From Dirofilaria immitis (lineage: Eukaryota > Nematoda > Chromadorea > Rhabditida > Onchocercidae): a stretch of DNA of 64,000 nt. A program made the translations under genes and the position numbers. Below, in pieces: positions 39,001-51,505 of the stretch; the stretch's first letter is position 1, and each line of letters starts with the position of its first letter. The stretch lies in the NCBI GenBank assembly GCA_024305405.1, contig JAKNDB010000087.1:682001-746000 (forward strand), read 5' to 3'. The notes beneath the pieces were generated by a model. That model saw only the letters and a list, made by a program, of their open reading frames with translations, was not told where the DNA came from and made no database searches.

Positions 39001-41099
39001 TTTTTCGGTAGCACTGCGTTTATTCATATTTGTTTTGAAAATTCGTATATCCGCATATCTATAATTATAAATTATACTACTTTATTATATTTTAATTTTG
39101 AATCCTAAAATTATTTCGTAATAAAAGGTAAATTTCAATTTTAACTTACAAAATTATTCCAACAATAGACTTTCTTGTTTCTTAAATAATTTTACTAAAA
39201 CATGCCTAATATAATGTTCCTTGAATGCTCTATACAAATGTTCATTGAAAGTTTGAAGTTTTACATCGGTTACATGTGTCCAATTATGCATTTCGGTTTT
39301 TTGTAATTCTTTACGTCTTGTCCATAATGTTTGAATTAATTCTTTGCGTAATTCATCAATCTTTTGTATACCAATTTTTTTAGCTACAAAATTAAATTAA
39401 TGATCAAATATATTAAAAGCAATTAATCAATCAATCAGTCAATCAAATAATGATCAAATATATTAAAAGCAATTAATCAATCAAATAATGATCAAATATA
39501 TTAAAAGCAATTAATTAATCAATCAGTCAATCAAATAATGATCAAATATATTAAAAGCAATTAATCAATCAAATAATGATCAAATATATTAAAAGCAATT
39601 AATCAATCAATCAGTCAATCAAATAATGATCAAATATACTAAAAGCAATCAATCGATTAATCAAAATAATATTAAAATATTTTTATCGAAAAATTATCTA
39701 AAATTCAAAAATTTTATTTATCAATTCCGTTTTTTCTTTCATTCAAAAATTTCAGTCAAAATTTTCAATAATAATTATTCGTTTAATTTAATTATTCATA
39801 AAAGAAATCAAAATTAAACCTTATCTTCATGAGGTGATTCGAGACTATAAAAAACCCATGCACCTGCTATCGCATATAAACATACCACAGCAACCAGTAT
39901 AACATGTGGTAAAATAAGTTTGATATACTAAAATAAAAATATCTGAGGAAAATATCAAACTGATTATTTTTAAATTCAGTCAAGTATTATTCAAAAGCAT
40001 TCAATAAATAAGAATAGATTATTGATTAGCTTATCATTTTTTTTAACATAAAATATCTTTTCCATTAATTTTTTCTATAAATTTATCCAAATATTATCAC
40101 TGCAAATATAGGAGAGAAGATTTATCAATATGCTATTTTAAATTATTATATTTGATTAAATTTAAAAAATAATCATGGTTTTATCATTATCGTTATTATT
40201 ACTTAGTTTTAGATGAATGATAAATGATAGATGCAATGTTAATCCGTAATCATTTCATAATCATTCCATTATTTATTTCAAATAATAGAAAAAACTTTTC
40301 TCGAGAATTTATGAACTATTTTGAAATAATATTAAATATAGTCGTTATCAAACTTTCTAAATCGATTTGTCTAATTCAAAGTTTCTGAAGAAAATTCAAT
40401 CATTGAGCCAGGAAAAAACAAGATCATTATATTACAATTTTTAAGATTATGTGCTTGGCTTATTTTTCAAAGCTAGGCTAATAAAATTATTAAAACATGT
40501 AATCGATTTCGAATCATTTTACTGGTATATTAGAATAAATATTAGTTAGAATTTCATTGATAAATGAATAAATACTGATAAACCAAAAAGGAAATAATTT
40601 TTTCAGCAACATTTTATCAATAATCAAAATGTATATTTATTTTTACATTTCATTATTTATATTTATTTATCTACAAATATATTTCATATCTATAAAATAT
40701 ACACATATATTTTCTATGTAAATTTTAATGAAATTATAATTGAGAGATTTAGAATTATAAAATTTGAGGAAAAACGAGAAGAAGAAAATTGATGTCTATA
40801 AAAACTAAGCAATACAACTATGAAATAAAATATTTTGAAATTAAAATTATAATTTGAAATTTTGATACTAAAAATATGATAACTTTATTTGTAATCTAAA
40901 CATGATGATAAGGAAGGAATAACTGATAAATTTGACAACATATGATTACATATATCAGTAATTATTCATGAATTAAATTTATATAAATTTTTTTTTTTTA
41001 ATAAATTTGATAATACCTTTTGTATGATGAAGTTGAATCGATATGTTTTGTATCATCGATTGTTGAAAATTCCGCTACATCTTTTTCCTCTTCATTCAT
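23811..41099 (-). CDS. TWK-type two-pore-domain potassium channel with a very long C-terminal tail
   Basis: A plasma-membrane K2P leak channel of about 996 residues in 24 exons. Exons (high to low): 41099-41017, 39927-39820, 39383-39150, 39058-38987, 38520-38424, 37851-37648, 36923-36802, 35897-35825, 35528-35474, 34817-34587, 34457-34347, 33861-33800, 33587-33523, 33274-33147, 32898-32822, 32708-32613, 27934-27807, 27565-27448, 27090-26935, 26822-26725, 26228-26149, 25777-25713, 25222-25112, 24221-23811. TM1 is about residues 30-55 (LPHVILVAVVCLY). Pore 1 is ATTMATIGYGNIVPVT, TM2 ACVIFALFGVPLAIITIGD, TM3 LIFVFAILLFYIAFG, pore 2 FVSLTTIGFGDLVPE, and TM4 YLGFGLAVTTMCIDLVG, followed by the KIHYFGRK linker. 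Residues about 370-996 are cytoplasmic, with a Ser run and a region I do not recognise (NYCFVINGDLIG, GHWKTCISFHRII). One-base breaks are inferred at 41018-41021, 39375-39381, about 39178-39180, 38479-38483 and 27555-27559, and one near 33800. With these, every junction phase agrees. A CTTTTAG acceptor lies 11 bases before the ATG. Confidence 0.87.
26249..26371. repeat. tandem repeat, three copies of 41 bp
   Basis: The unit ATGCAATAATTATCAGATTA plus a 21-base AT half is repeated three times without change, inside a channel intron about 20 bases upstream (minus sense) of the exon at 26149-26228. Confidence 0.85.
28114..28150. repeat. perfect hairpin with 16-bp stem and 5-base loop
   Basis: 28114-28129 (AATTGATTACTGTATT) pairs exactly with 28135-28150 around CATCA. 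It lies in intron 16 of the channel gene, directly beside CAG|GTAAGT read on the minus strand (28151 onward). It contains the TACTGTA/TACAGTA half-sites found elsewhere in the window. Confidence 0.7.
29509..29720. repeat. tandem duplication, two copies, period about 114 bp
   Basis: GTAATTTTTCATCAATATTC at 29509 recurs as GTAATTATTCATCAATATTC at 29623, and both are followed by the same sequence through ATCACTGAATAATTGATATA. It sits just below the end of the intronless tail copy, inside channel intron 16. Confidence 0.75.
29759..30738 (-). pseudogene. intronless, diverged copy of the channel's C-terminal tail exons 17-23 (pseudogene or alternative terminal exon)
   Basis: Read on the minus strand after a TTTTTCAG acceptor, this block encodes a long Ser run (TCA codons), then segments parallel to the channel tail: HAPESLICHQLPP against NCPIEYICKRPP, NYCFVIDGETIG against NYCFVINGDLIG, FWKTCPSFRRII against HWKTCISFHRII, and a HIWRNTK / KDRVKREF end against YLWRTTK / KRRVIREY. 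In the channel these lie on seven separate exons; here no intron interrupts them. It ends at TAA (29759) without the last channel exon. Frame breaks lie near 30733, 30268-30270 (TGA), 30181-30187, 30111-30118 and 29901-29904. Much of the divergence still respects the reading frame. Exon 16 ends in phase 2 and could splice into this block if the A run at its start is one base short. It may be an old retrocopy, a decayed one, or a working alternative 3' exon. Confidence 0.6.
30616..30702. repeat. (GAT)n microsatellite, about 25 units, coding Ser on the minus strand
   Basis: An almost pure GAT run gives consecutive TCA (Ser) codons in the minus-strand tail copy. The paralogous channel exon at 27807-27934 has a shorter Ser run made of mixed AGC/AGT codons. 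Confidence 0.85.
31011..31370. repeat. tandem duplication, two copies, period about 160 bp
   Basis: AAGTGAACTATGAACGAGCA at about 31014 recurs at about 31174, each followed by a near-identical GTGTAGCACACAGGTAGGT segment and an AT-rich half. It lies in channel intron 16. On the plus strand each copy begins a short ATG frame (MNEQ...), but there is no support for a gene. Confidence 0.7.
39387..39655. repeat. tandem array of a 38- or 50-bp unit
   Basis: AATGATCAAATATATTAAAA followed by GCAATTAATCAATC repeats about six times. Units alternate between a short form and one carrying an extra AATCAGTC block. It fills the channel intron between exons 2 and 3. Confidence 0.85.
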
Positions 41100-41110
41100 G
41101 ATAAAAATCC
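41100..41110 (-). promoter_or_regulatory. splice-leader-type acceptor before the channel start codon
   Basis: On the minus strand ACCTTTTAG|GATTTTTATC precedes the ATG at 41099, with no usable coding exon before it. This is the expected position for a nematode trans-splice acceptor. Confidence 0.45.
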
Positions 41111-42044
41111 TAAAAGGTGAGACATGTATATACGAAAAATAAAAATGAAAAGATAGGAATAATTTTTTCAAGCATAAATTTGTCGCAGCATTAAAATATT
41201 AGTTGAAGTTTGTTATTAAATTAAAATGATCAAACATATGTAAGAGGAAAGGAAATGAATTAAAAAAAAAAAATGAAATCGAATATTTTGATTTAAATAA
41301 ATTGAAATCAAAAGAAATGAAAGAATAGCAAAGAATGAAAGAAAAGAATTTTACAATTTTTCAATCCTCACATCTAATGGAAAATTCACAATAATTTTTT
41401 TAATAAATAAATAAAAAAAAACAAAAAAAAGTACATTTCTAAAACGTCAAAAAACTCTTTTTGTTTGTTCTCTCTTTCAGAAAGGACAAATTTCTATATT
41501 TAAAGAAAATCGAATATTTACATTTACATTCTCAATTATAATTTTTTAATGAAAAAAAAAAAGTGACATAAAGAGAAATTATATTTGAAAAAAAAAAAAA
41601 AGAAACATTAATTTTGATTCAAATGACATATGCCATTTTTATTGAAAAAGTGAAAATTTTTTATTATTCCATCAAATCAAATGTAAATAGTAATAATGAT
41701 TATAAGAATAAATAATAAATGATATTGATAATAATAATAATAAATGTTAATAATAATTATAAGAATAAATAATATTAAGAATAGTAACAAATATTAATAA
41801 TAATTATTAGAATAAATAGTAAATAATAATAATGATAGTAATAATAAATATTATTAATAATTATAAGAATAAATAATAAATAATATTAAGAAATATTAAT
41901 AATAATTATAGGAATAGGTAATAATGAATTCGTTTATTGGAATAATATTCCATAAAAAAATATTCGTTTCTTAATAAAATTGAACAAATAAAAATGCTTT
42001 GTTTAAATGGATTTTAATATTTTTTTTAATAATATATATTTAGT

Positions 42045-42415
42045 CTATACTTTTCCGCCTTATTCCATTAATATATTCCATTTTCTATAAATATTTTAGT
42101 CTATAATTTTCAATTTTATTTTCTATTCCATTGATATATTCCATTCCCTATAAATATTTTAGTCTATACTTTTCAATTTTAATTTTCTCTTCCATTGTTA
42201 TATTCCATTTCCCGTAGATATTTTAGTCTATACTTTTCAATTTTATTTTCTATTCCATTAATATATTCCATTCAATATAAATATTTTAGTCTATACTTTT
42301 CAATCTTAATTTTCTCTTCCATTGTTATATTCCATTTCCGTAGATATTTTAGTCTATACTTTTCAATTTTATTTTCTATTCCACTGATATATTCTATTTC
42401 CTATAAATATATGTT
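42045..42415. repeat. higher-order tandem repeat, about 62-bp subunits alternating in two forms
   Basis: Each subunit contains ATATTTTAGTCTATACTTTT. Two subunit types alternate (TTTATTTTCTATTCCATT and TTAATTTTCTCTTCCATT), so the larger period is about 124 bp and about six subunits are present. It lies about 1 kb upstream of the channel start. Confidence 0.75.
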
Positions 42416-44430
42416 TAGCCAATATTTTCTATTCCATTATTATGATTGTTAAAAAATCGGTACCATAATTTTTATGAACTTATCAAAAAAAAAAAAAAAG
42501 AAACTTTGACTGAATACTAATTAGACTGTGAATTTATCAATAAATGAATGTTGCTAAAAATTTCTTAAATGAAAAAAAATTCCTAAAGCTGTTATTTACT
42601 GATAAGACTAGATTTGAAGATCTTTGAGACTAACGAAAGCATGAAAAGAAAGAAATGCATGTAACAGTTATAATATCAAATATTTATCTTTTGGTGGGAA
42701 CTTGATCAGAAATGAAGCCAAAAAAAAAAAAAAATAAACGAAAATGTCTCTAAGGATTATAATTGTCACTAGGCTAGTTTGTTTAAAGAAAACATATAGC
42801 CTGAAATAGGATGAAGAAATTATTATTTCTACAATTACTATATGTTATTGAAAAAATTTGTACTTTCTAACCAAACGATCATCAATCTGATGATATGGTA
42901 TATATGTAATGAAAAGTTTATTTTGAAAAAAGTTTTGTGCAATAAAATTATTAGATATATTTATGAAGGATAGAGCATAGAGATTTTTTATTTTTATCAT
43001 AAATGATATGATAAAATTAATTTAATATAAAAATATTAACGAAATAAATCTTTGATCTTTTCAAAATCTCTTCAATTGATAATTTATACAACAATATCAA
43101 TCTAAATTTGTTTTTCGTTTTTAGATTTGCTAGTCGTAGTAATTGATATATTCAAAATAGAATATATCAGCATGCCATCGATACAGTAATATATAGTATA
43201 CTTTATCAGAAGTACAGTAATTCGACAGTAATTCCACAGGGTGATGAAACGAATGACAGAAATCAAACGACATATTTCAACATATTAACTTTTTAATTTC
43301 ATTAAAAATCATAGTTGTTTGAAAAAATTTATCAAATTAGTACGATATCACGGATAACAAGATAGATAATGATATATTGTAGTATATCACAGATAACATG
43401 ATGGATAACGATCAACAACATCTATATCTAAAGCAATATTTTACGATAGTAAAAATGATCACTATTTTGCATATGTTTGAGTAAAAATATACGGTATATG
43501 ATAAGCGATGAAAGATCAAAACAAGAATGGAAAACTCAAGAGTATCGAAAATATATCCTAAAGTTGCTCGATTATCAATCATACGATTCTTTTCATTATA
43601 TATGATTTATTGTTTTCCTTTTTTTCTCCTTTCGTTTTTTTCCAATAAAAAATAATATTTAGTAAATAGAATATATCTATCCATTAATAATATTTAATTT
43701 TATCACTTTTATCGATTTATTATCAATATCATTTTTGTTAATTTATTATCAATAAAATTTGTTATAAAATTGTTTCATTTTTTTTAGCTTTTAGGATTTT
43801 TTAAATTATCGGTTTGTATCATTTAAAATTTTCTATTCTATCATTATCGAACGATAAAACTCAGCAATTTTTGGCCAATAATATATGGCTTGATAAAATT
43901 GCCGCATTATCAGAACGAATTAATCAAAAAAAAAAACAATTAATTGATTGTCATGTTATCCCAATCAATTATAAAATAAAAAAAAAAAACCTAGATCGAT
44001 TTATTGGAATATCAAAAATATGAAATAAATAAAAACTAATGATAAGATCAGTAGAATAATAATTGAAATAATCATCGCAGATTATGTAATTTTATTGAAT
44101 TATTTGATTATATTAATTTTTTCAAATAATATTTAGATTATTACTGAAATATTTAATGAATAAGAATGATTATATTTTCTTTCCAAAAAAAAAAATAATA
44201 AATAACAATGCATATTATCATTTTGTTAAAAAGATAAAAAAAAAAAAGATAAAAAAGAGCATTCCTTTCAGTCTTTCTTCATTATTCAATTTATCATTTA
44301 TCATGCGTTTGTTGTAATCTTCCACATCAATATATCTCTGATGTATCGAAGAATTAAATAAAATCTACGTTTAAGCTAAAATTTTAAATTTCAAAAAAAA
44401 AATTTCACTAAAATAAATAGGCAATAACAA

Positions 44431-44454
44431 ATCATCATCATCATCATCATCACT

Positions 44455-44522
<68 letters not shown>

Positions 44523-44541
44523 TATTATTATTATTATTATT
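44431..44541. repeat. (ATC)n/(ATT)n microsatellite
   Basis: About 30 ATC units interrupted once by an ACT, then about seven ATT units. No coding context. Confidence 0.9.
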
Positions 44542-45099
44542 AATTTTTGATGCAACATAAGTGCATAAATAATAATAAATTTTGTTAGAATTTTTGGCGG
44601 TACAGCTTTTAACTTTTCATTTCAATCCTTTTAATAAATCAAAAATCAAAGAAAGCGAATGAATCAAATTTCAAGAAATAAGTAAAAAGAAAATCATATG
44701 GAATCAAATTTAAACAAAATATATACTTAAACGATGTAACATTATGCTAATATTAATCAATCAATTGATAAACTGATTAATCAATCGAGAAATAAATCGA
44801 GAAATCAATTTAATTTTAAAAAAAAAATAGTAAAATTAAATGATTCATTATATTTGATTTTTCTTGGCATATTCGAAGTTTATGTTAACAATCTTTTATT
44901 ATTAATTTATCCTAAATTAGACCAGGTAAAAATAAAAACTTAAACAATGAAGTATTTAAATTGGCAATTCAAATAATTTCGCATTAATTATTTTCCCCTG
45001 TTATTTCTAAAATTTTTTATAAAATTTCAGTACATTTTTAAATGCAATAGATGGATTTTATTTTCTCCTAATAATTGAAATCTCGAAATTTGAATTGAT

Positions 45100-45385
45100 A
45101 TCACTGTTCCAAAATCAAAAGGATTCAATACATTTTTGATGATAGATTTCATTATTTGAGGATGGTGTAATAGATAAATTTTATTCCCTCCCAATAATTG
45201 AAATCTCGATTCAATTCAATTTAAGAAATGATAAAATTTGAATTGAATATCACTAATTCGAAATCAAAAGGATTCAATACATTTTTGATGATAGATTTCA
45301 TTATTTGAGGATGGTGTAATAGATAAATTTTCGATTCAATTCAATTTAAGAAATGATAAAATTTGAATTGAATATCATTAATCAA
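45100..45385. repeat. duplicated segment of about 150 bp
   Basis: AAAATCAAAAGGATTCAATA and the following TTGATGATAGATTTCATTAT...GGTGTAATAGATAAATTT occur at about 45112 and again at about 45261, followed by a third partial match (GATTCAATTCAATTTAAGAA) near 45335. Confidence 0.65.
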
Positions 45386-47984
45386 AAATCAAAATAATAT
45401 TAATAACGAACGACAAAAAGAAATGAACGAATTAAAATTAAAATATTAAAAAAATAAATAAATTTTGATAAACAATTTTTTGAGACGAAATTTTTTACGT
45501 AATCTAAGCTTTATTTAAAGCAAATAAATAATTCGAAATGTTGAAAAGAAAATTTGAAATCGATAAATTAAAAATTTTTATGTAAATACTTAAAATGGAA
45601 GCGATTTTTGGATTGGAAAAATTTAAATAAGAAGAATTAATTTCTTATCAATAATGATGCTTGATTAGCATTATGTAATAATTTTGATTTTTTTTCTCCG
45701 ATCGGTAAACGATCATAGAAATGATTCAATTAATAAATAGGAAATAAAAACAAATAATATTATAATTTTAAAAAGATTTGATGACAGTGCTAATCAAAAG
45801 ATTCGACAATTTGCTGATCAAAAGATTTGACAAATTTTCTGATCGTATCATTGATAATTAAATTATTTGAATAGAATTGTTAAGTGATTATTTTGGTCCA
45901 TTTAAAAAAGAAATATACATATATATAATTAAAATTAGAAGTAAATTAATCAAATAATTATTCCATTAATATATATAAAAAGTATTTTTAATTTTAGAAA
46001 TGAAATAGAAATGGAATTGAAAATAAAAAAAATTATATTATTTGAATTAATATTATAAGAAAGTATAAAAATCTATGCAAAAAAAGGAAAAAAATTTTTA
46101 ATATAATTGATTGAAATATAGCATACAATTTATTAAATTTAGACATTATCATTTATCATCTCTTTCTAATCGTTTCGTTTTTCCAGTTGAATAATTGAAA
46201 TTTTTATCAACATTTTTTTCCCATTTTCTTATAATGATCAAATAGTTATCGTATTTGATAAAATCTTTTCGTAAAATTTTTGATAAATTTTAACGATTTG
46301 TTAGCAAAATAATATTTCATATTTACTATATGCCAAATGTGATCATATTTTCATTTTAAAATTGGAGCTAAAATTGAAAAAAAAAAAAAACGAAAGAAGA
46401 AAAAAAGAAGGAGAAAAGTTGAATTTCACATATTCTAAAAAAGCTCAAATTCAAGTTTGATGATTTCAACATCCCGAAGGATTACATATCAACGAAGTTT
46501 TTTTTTCTTTCGTTTTTTTTTCATTTTACTTCATCAAAGAAATTTTTGATGAAATTTTGAAATACCAAAATGTCAAAAATTTGATTTAGAAAAAACGAAA
46601 AAAGTAAAAAAAGTTTTTTTTGTTATAAAAATTTGTAAAATTTCACAATTTAGCAATTATCAAAATAATATTTTATTAATTAATTTTGTAAAAAAATTGG
46701 GCAAAAGAAGAAGAAAAAGGAAAATAAAAATGAAATATATTTATTAATATTTTGCTATTTATTAATCTCATCAATATTTTTATATTAAAAAAAAAAATAA
46801 TTTTTTCCTTTCAATTAATTTCACTAATCGATTTTAACATGAAACCGAGAAAATTAACCATTTTCTCGGTTTCATGTTTCGAGAAACAAAAATGTCTCTC
46901 TTTTTTCTTTATATGTATATATATATATATTTATCAATATCGGAGAAATAAATTTGCTCATTAAAATTTTGCAAATGCATATATATATTAAAATAAAAAG
47001 CATTAAGCATCACATTGACTATGCAAATAATACAACCAATTTATTGCAAAATATTATCAAATCTTTTCCTATCATAATCTTTAGTCTTTTTGATAAATTT
47101 GACTAGGATAGTCCCGAAATTACAGCTCTAGAAATAAGCATGATGAAATAATTTAATGCTTTGCTGCAAATAAGTTAAGAAATAATTTTAGTAATTTTTG
47201 GAAATAATTAAAATTATTTTCTCTACATCATTAAACATAACTAATTAGGCTTAATTTGTCATTTCATTTAAACCTTTTAGTAATACTAAATTTTTGAAAG
47301 TCATAAAATGCTTATTTTTCCTCTTATTAACATTCAATTTCTTTTTCTTTTTGATTTACATTAAAATGATAGCAATTTAATTATATTTTATTTTAACTTT
47401 TTTTGTTTTATGTTTTGAGAAAAGTTTCAAATCAATTTTATGAAAATTAAATTTCTTATTGATGCCGCATAAATTAGAAGCCAAATTGTTTTTCATATTT
47501 ATACGGAAATAAAAATTATTGATCATTTGCAATATACATAGATATGATAACAATAATGATGTTTACAAGTGAAATAGCGAAATATTGGATGTTTGAAAGA
47601 TTTTTCTATTTTTTTCTTTTTCAAATAGACAAGCATTGATTCCAGGCTTTCTAGGCTTGATTTGGTAAAAGAATAAAAAGGACAACGAATGAAAAACATA
47701 TCATAGGTTTTGAAGCTTATTTTCTAAAGTTGCTATGTAATATATATATATATATATTTTTTTTTGTCATGAAAAGAGAGGTGAACTGAAAAGTTTTAGG
47801 ACTAAAATCTGTCTTTTTAAAATGTTAATATTTCCTGGTTGTTTTTCTTGGTTATTCCTGCATTTTATTCAAAATGTACAAATCTTTCTTTTTTTTTTTG
47901 CTGAAAGGTATAATTCATTGTTTGGTACAAATTTCCATTATTTTCTCTTCTTTTTTTTGTCAAACAATTTTCTTAACATTTCTA

Positions 47985-48430
47985 TCAAACAAATTCTTTT
48001 CCCTAAATAGATATATTATTATTTACAATAAATATTAATTCGTTTTTTATCGTAATAGTTGCAAATACTGTAATCGATACAGTAATTTTACGTTGAAACA
48101 ATAAAGATGCATAAAAATTTTCAACATACAAATTCTTTTCCCTAAATAGATATATTATTGTTTACAATAAATATTAATTTGTTTTTTTTCGTAATATTTA
48201 TTAAAAACATAGTTATATTATAATTTTGCAAATACTGTAATCGATACAGTAATTTTTACATTGGAATAATAAGATATATTTTCATGCAAACAAATTAGAT
48301 ATGTTAAATATTTCCATTAAAAAAATTCTATAATTTGTTTTTATTGTAATATTCATTAAAAATATATTTATATTGCAACTATTACCATATACTGTAATAT
48401 GTACAGTAATTTTTCCGATGAAATAATAAA
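47985..48430. repeat. three diverged copies of a repeat centred on a TACTGTA...TACAGTA palindrome
   Basis: ACAAATTCTTTTCCCTAAAT...TTTACAATAAATATTAATT recurs at about 47988 and 48128. Each repeat carries TACTGTAATCGATACAGTA (48066-48084, 48245-48263) or the variant TACTGTAATATGTACAGTA (48390-48408). The palindrome is exact over 7 bases on each side of a 5-base centre. Confidence 0.7.
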
Positions 48431-50014
48431 GTATATTGATGCAAACAAATATAGTTCGTTATTGTTGCAACATAAATTGTGATTGACATTTTCGTTTGAA
48501 AAAGAAAAAACTTTTTTTTTCTTGTTAGATTCATATGAAATCTTTTCATGCAATTTAAATTGAATAATTTCGATTTGAAAGTTTGTCAAATTTTCCAACT
48601 TGTCAAATTTAACAAAAGGTTTTCCGTTTCTAATCATTTCAAGTCATAGTTAAATAATAAAATTTGTTAGTGCTAACAAACAAATTCTCTTCTTTTTTTT
48701 TCCACATAACTTGAAGACATTCAAAAAAAAATGAGAAAACATGCTCTCTCTTTTTTTTTTTTAAATTAAATAGTTAAAATTTATGCAATTCATCGTTCTC
48801 ATATTTCATGACTTGACTATTATAATTTATCATATACGAATTTTTCCGCAGATAATATTTTATGGTTTAAAAAAAAAAAAGAAAGATGGATTTAATTTTT
48901 GACATATAAATGTTGTTGATTAGAAGTGATAAAAAAATATCTAATAGTAATATATACGGGTCTTATTACTATAATGATTCAGACCATTTTAAAAATTAAC
49001 AATGGATAATAAGAAAAGAAATGAAAGTTTAAAATGAATTCTATTTAATTTGAGAAGAGTAATCGTTTGAAAAATATACGTAATTATATGAAGATTTCAG
49101 AGATTGCTTAACAATGATATCGAATGTCAATTATCTGTAACATCTATGACAGCCTAATTAGCCTAATTAACAGCAACATAAACGGCAAAAGTCTAATTAA
49201 TTGGACATCAATTGGGCGATTGAAATGTTATCAGTGCTATTAACATAAAAAAATACATATAAGATTAACATGTTTCGTATGTCGCATTTATGATTGACTG
49301 ATAATTAAATAATATGTATGCAAATAGGTAGATCGTTTTATCAACATAAATTGATATGACTTGATATTGTTAATCATATTATTGGTAGATTATTTCGTTG
49401 AAAATTTTGCAAATATTAAATGATTGCAGTGATGAAATTAATGATATGATATCAGTTGTTCAATGTAAATTTCGAGATTGATCTCGTTGTTGCACAAATC
49501 ATATTTATCATGAATTATCATGAGAAGCATATTGTAATCAAACGTAGTATTTATTATTAATGTCAAATATATCAGAAATATATGCTATCGCGCATAAAGT
49601 CATAAGCATAAAAATCATGCAATAAGATATCGGATAAGTTGATTTACATAAAGTATGAATGATTATTTTATCATTGTACTGATTGATAAGATAAGATAAT
49701 GTCTGATTAAATGATGAATTAAAAGGATTAATTTTTATTGATCGAACCGGATAAATACATTTGCAATTCTGTAAGATCAATTAAATTTATTTATATTTTT
49801 TTTTGCGAGATTAAAAAAATTGCATGCATGTCGTGCAAGCTAAAAATTAGCTATTTGACGAAAAAGAAAAACATAGAACCATAGATGATTTAATGTTATT
49901 TATCATTGTAAGAGAAAGAAAAGAAAAAAATACAAGAAAGAAGAAAATATTTACGACTATTGTTTTTTTTTTTTTTAAATATAAAATAATCAATGATTAT
50001 GGAGCATTTCATTG

Positions 50015-50395
50015 ATATAACTAATATTTGACATAAGTTAAGTGATAAATGATTAGGGCATTATCAATATTACCAGCTAATATATCGTATTGAAGAATTA
50101 TTAAATTATAAATTATAAAATCTGAAATTATATTTAAATGGTTATTTTTGTTTATTATTATTTTAAAAATAATTTTAAAAAAAGTCGAAGTATTGCCAAT
50201 TAATATATTGGTATAACTAATATTTGACATGATAAATGATTATGCCATTATCAATATTATCAGCTAATATATCATATTGAAGAATTATTAAATTATAAAT
50301 TAAAAAACCTGAAATTATATTTAAATGGTTATTTTTGTTTATTATTATTTTAAAAAATAATTTTAAAAAAATTGAAGTATTGTCAATTAATATAT
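50015..50395. repeat. tandem duplication, two copies of about 190 bp
   Basis: ATAACTAATATTTGACAT at about 50017 recurs at about 50213, and both are followed by nearly the same sequence through TTTAAATGGTTATTTTTGTT and an ATTAATATAT end. Confidence 0.8.
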
Positions 50396-51474
50396 GTCGA
50401 AAAAATTTTGCATAAATTAATATACACTAAATTAAAAAATAAATATATCAATAAACAAATTAAAGTTAAAATTATCTGATATGATAAACAATTGTTAATG
50501 AAAGTTTGCTGCAAAAAAAACAATGAATAATAACTAATAATATTAAACAAATTATAAACTATTTCTTATCAATTATATCTATGCTATAAAATTAAAAATT
50601 TAATTTGAATAAGAGAAATTCTAACAATTATTTTCAATCGTCGTTTTTCAATAATAATTAATAAAATAATTTGCGATTAATAAAACACTTTGTTTTTAGA
50701 TTAATATCTCAATTTGATTATACTAATTTATATATGCCAAATTTTATAGCAGAAAAAAATATGAATAGGAAAATATTAAAAGTTAATCAACAAATTATCA
50801 ACGACAAAATTTATTTTGATAAATGATATTTGATTTAAATAAAATTCAATATAATCAATAAAAAAGTTTAGTAAATAAAAATATAAAACAAAAAAAATAA
50901 TAATAAAATATGAATTCGATGAAAAATATCATTTGTTTAATCATAAAATAGGCATTCATTAAGTATCTTATTAAAATTTTTGATAAGATAAATGATATAT
51001 GATAAAAGATTGATTAATTTATCATATAGTAACAGAATTTGAAATTTATTCGTCAAATTATTTTTACAAATAAAATAAATTAATACATGTTTATTTACTA
51101 TGTACCATCTTCATACACTTAAAAATTTAAAGGAATAATCTTATTTACAACATTCCTCATCAATTGTTTTTCCAATTTTGTTTTTTTCTTTTTTTTATCC
51201 TCCCTTGCTTTCTTTTGCTATAATCTATCATATCTATCTATTTATTCGGTGGCCGATGTTTATTTTGAATTTCTTGTAAAAATAAATAGCAAAATAAAAA
51301 TAATTTATCAATTTATATCGATCATTTTTTTTTTGTATTTTCTTATTCAAAGTAAGAAAATCGATAAAATAAAATAGTTAAGAATGATTTGAATGAAAAA
51401 AATTTGAAATGGCTAAATGATATTGTTAGCAAATGAATAAGATAAGCGAATAAAGACAAATTGTTTCCTGAAAT

Positions 51475-51505
<31 letters not shown>

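Noticed and set aside
43814..44023. Plus-strand open frame with NNIWLDKIAALSERINQKKK
   Set aside because: Coding-like codons and a TTTTAG upstream, but no partner exons, and poly-A tracts dominate the end. Too weak to call.
48368..48637. Minus-strand open frame of 89 residues
   Set aside because: The start looks reasonable, but the end runs into the TACTGTA repeat copy and no family is recognised.
49538..49780. Minus-strand open frame after a TTACAG acceptor
   Set aside because: One hydrophobic stretch and a splice-like start, but no second exon or homology; left unannotated.
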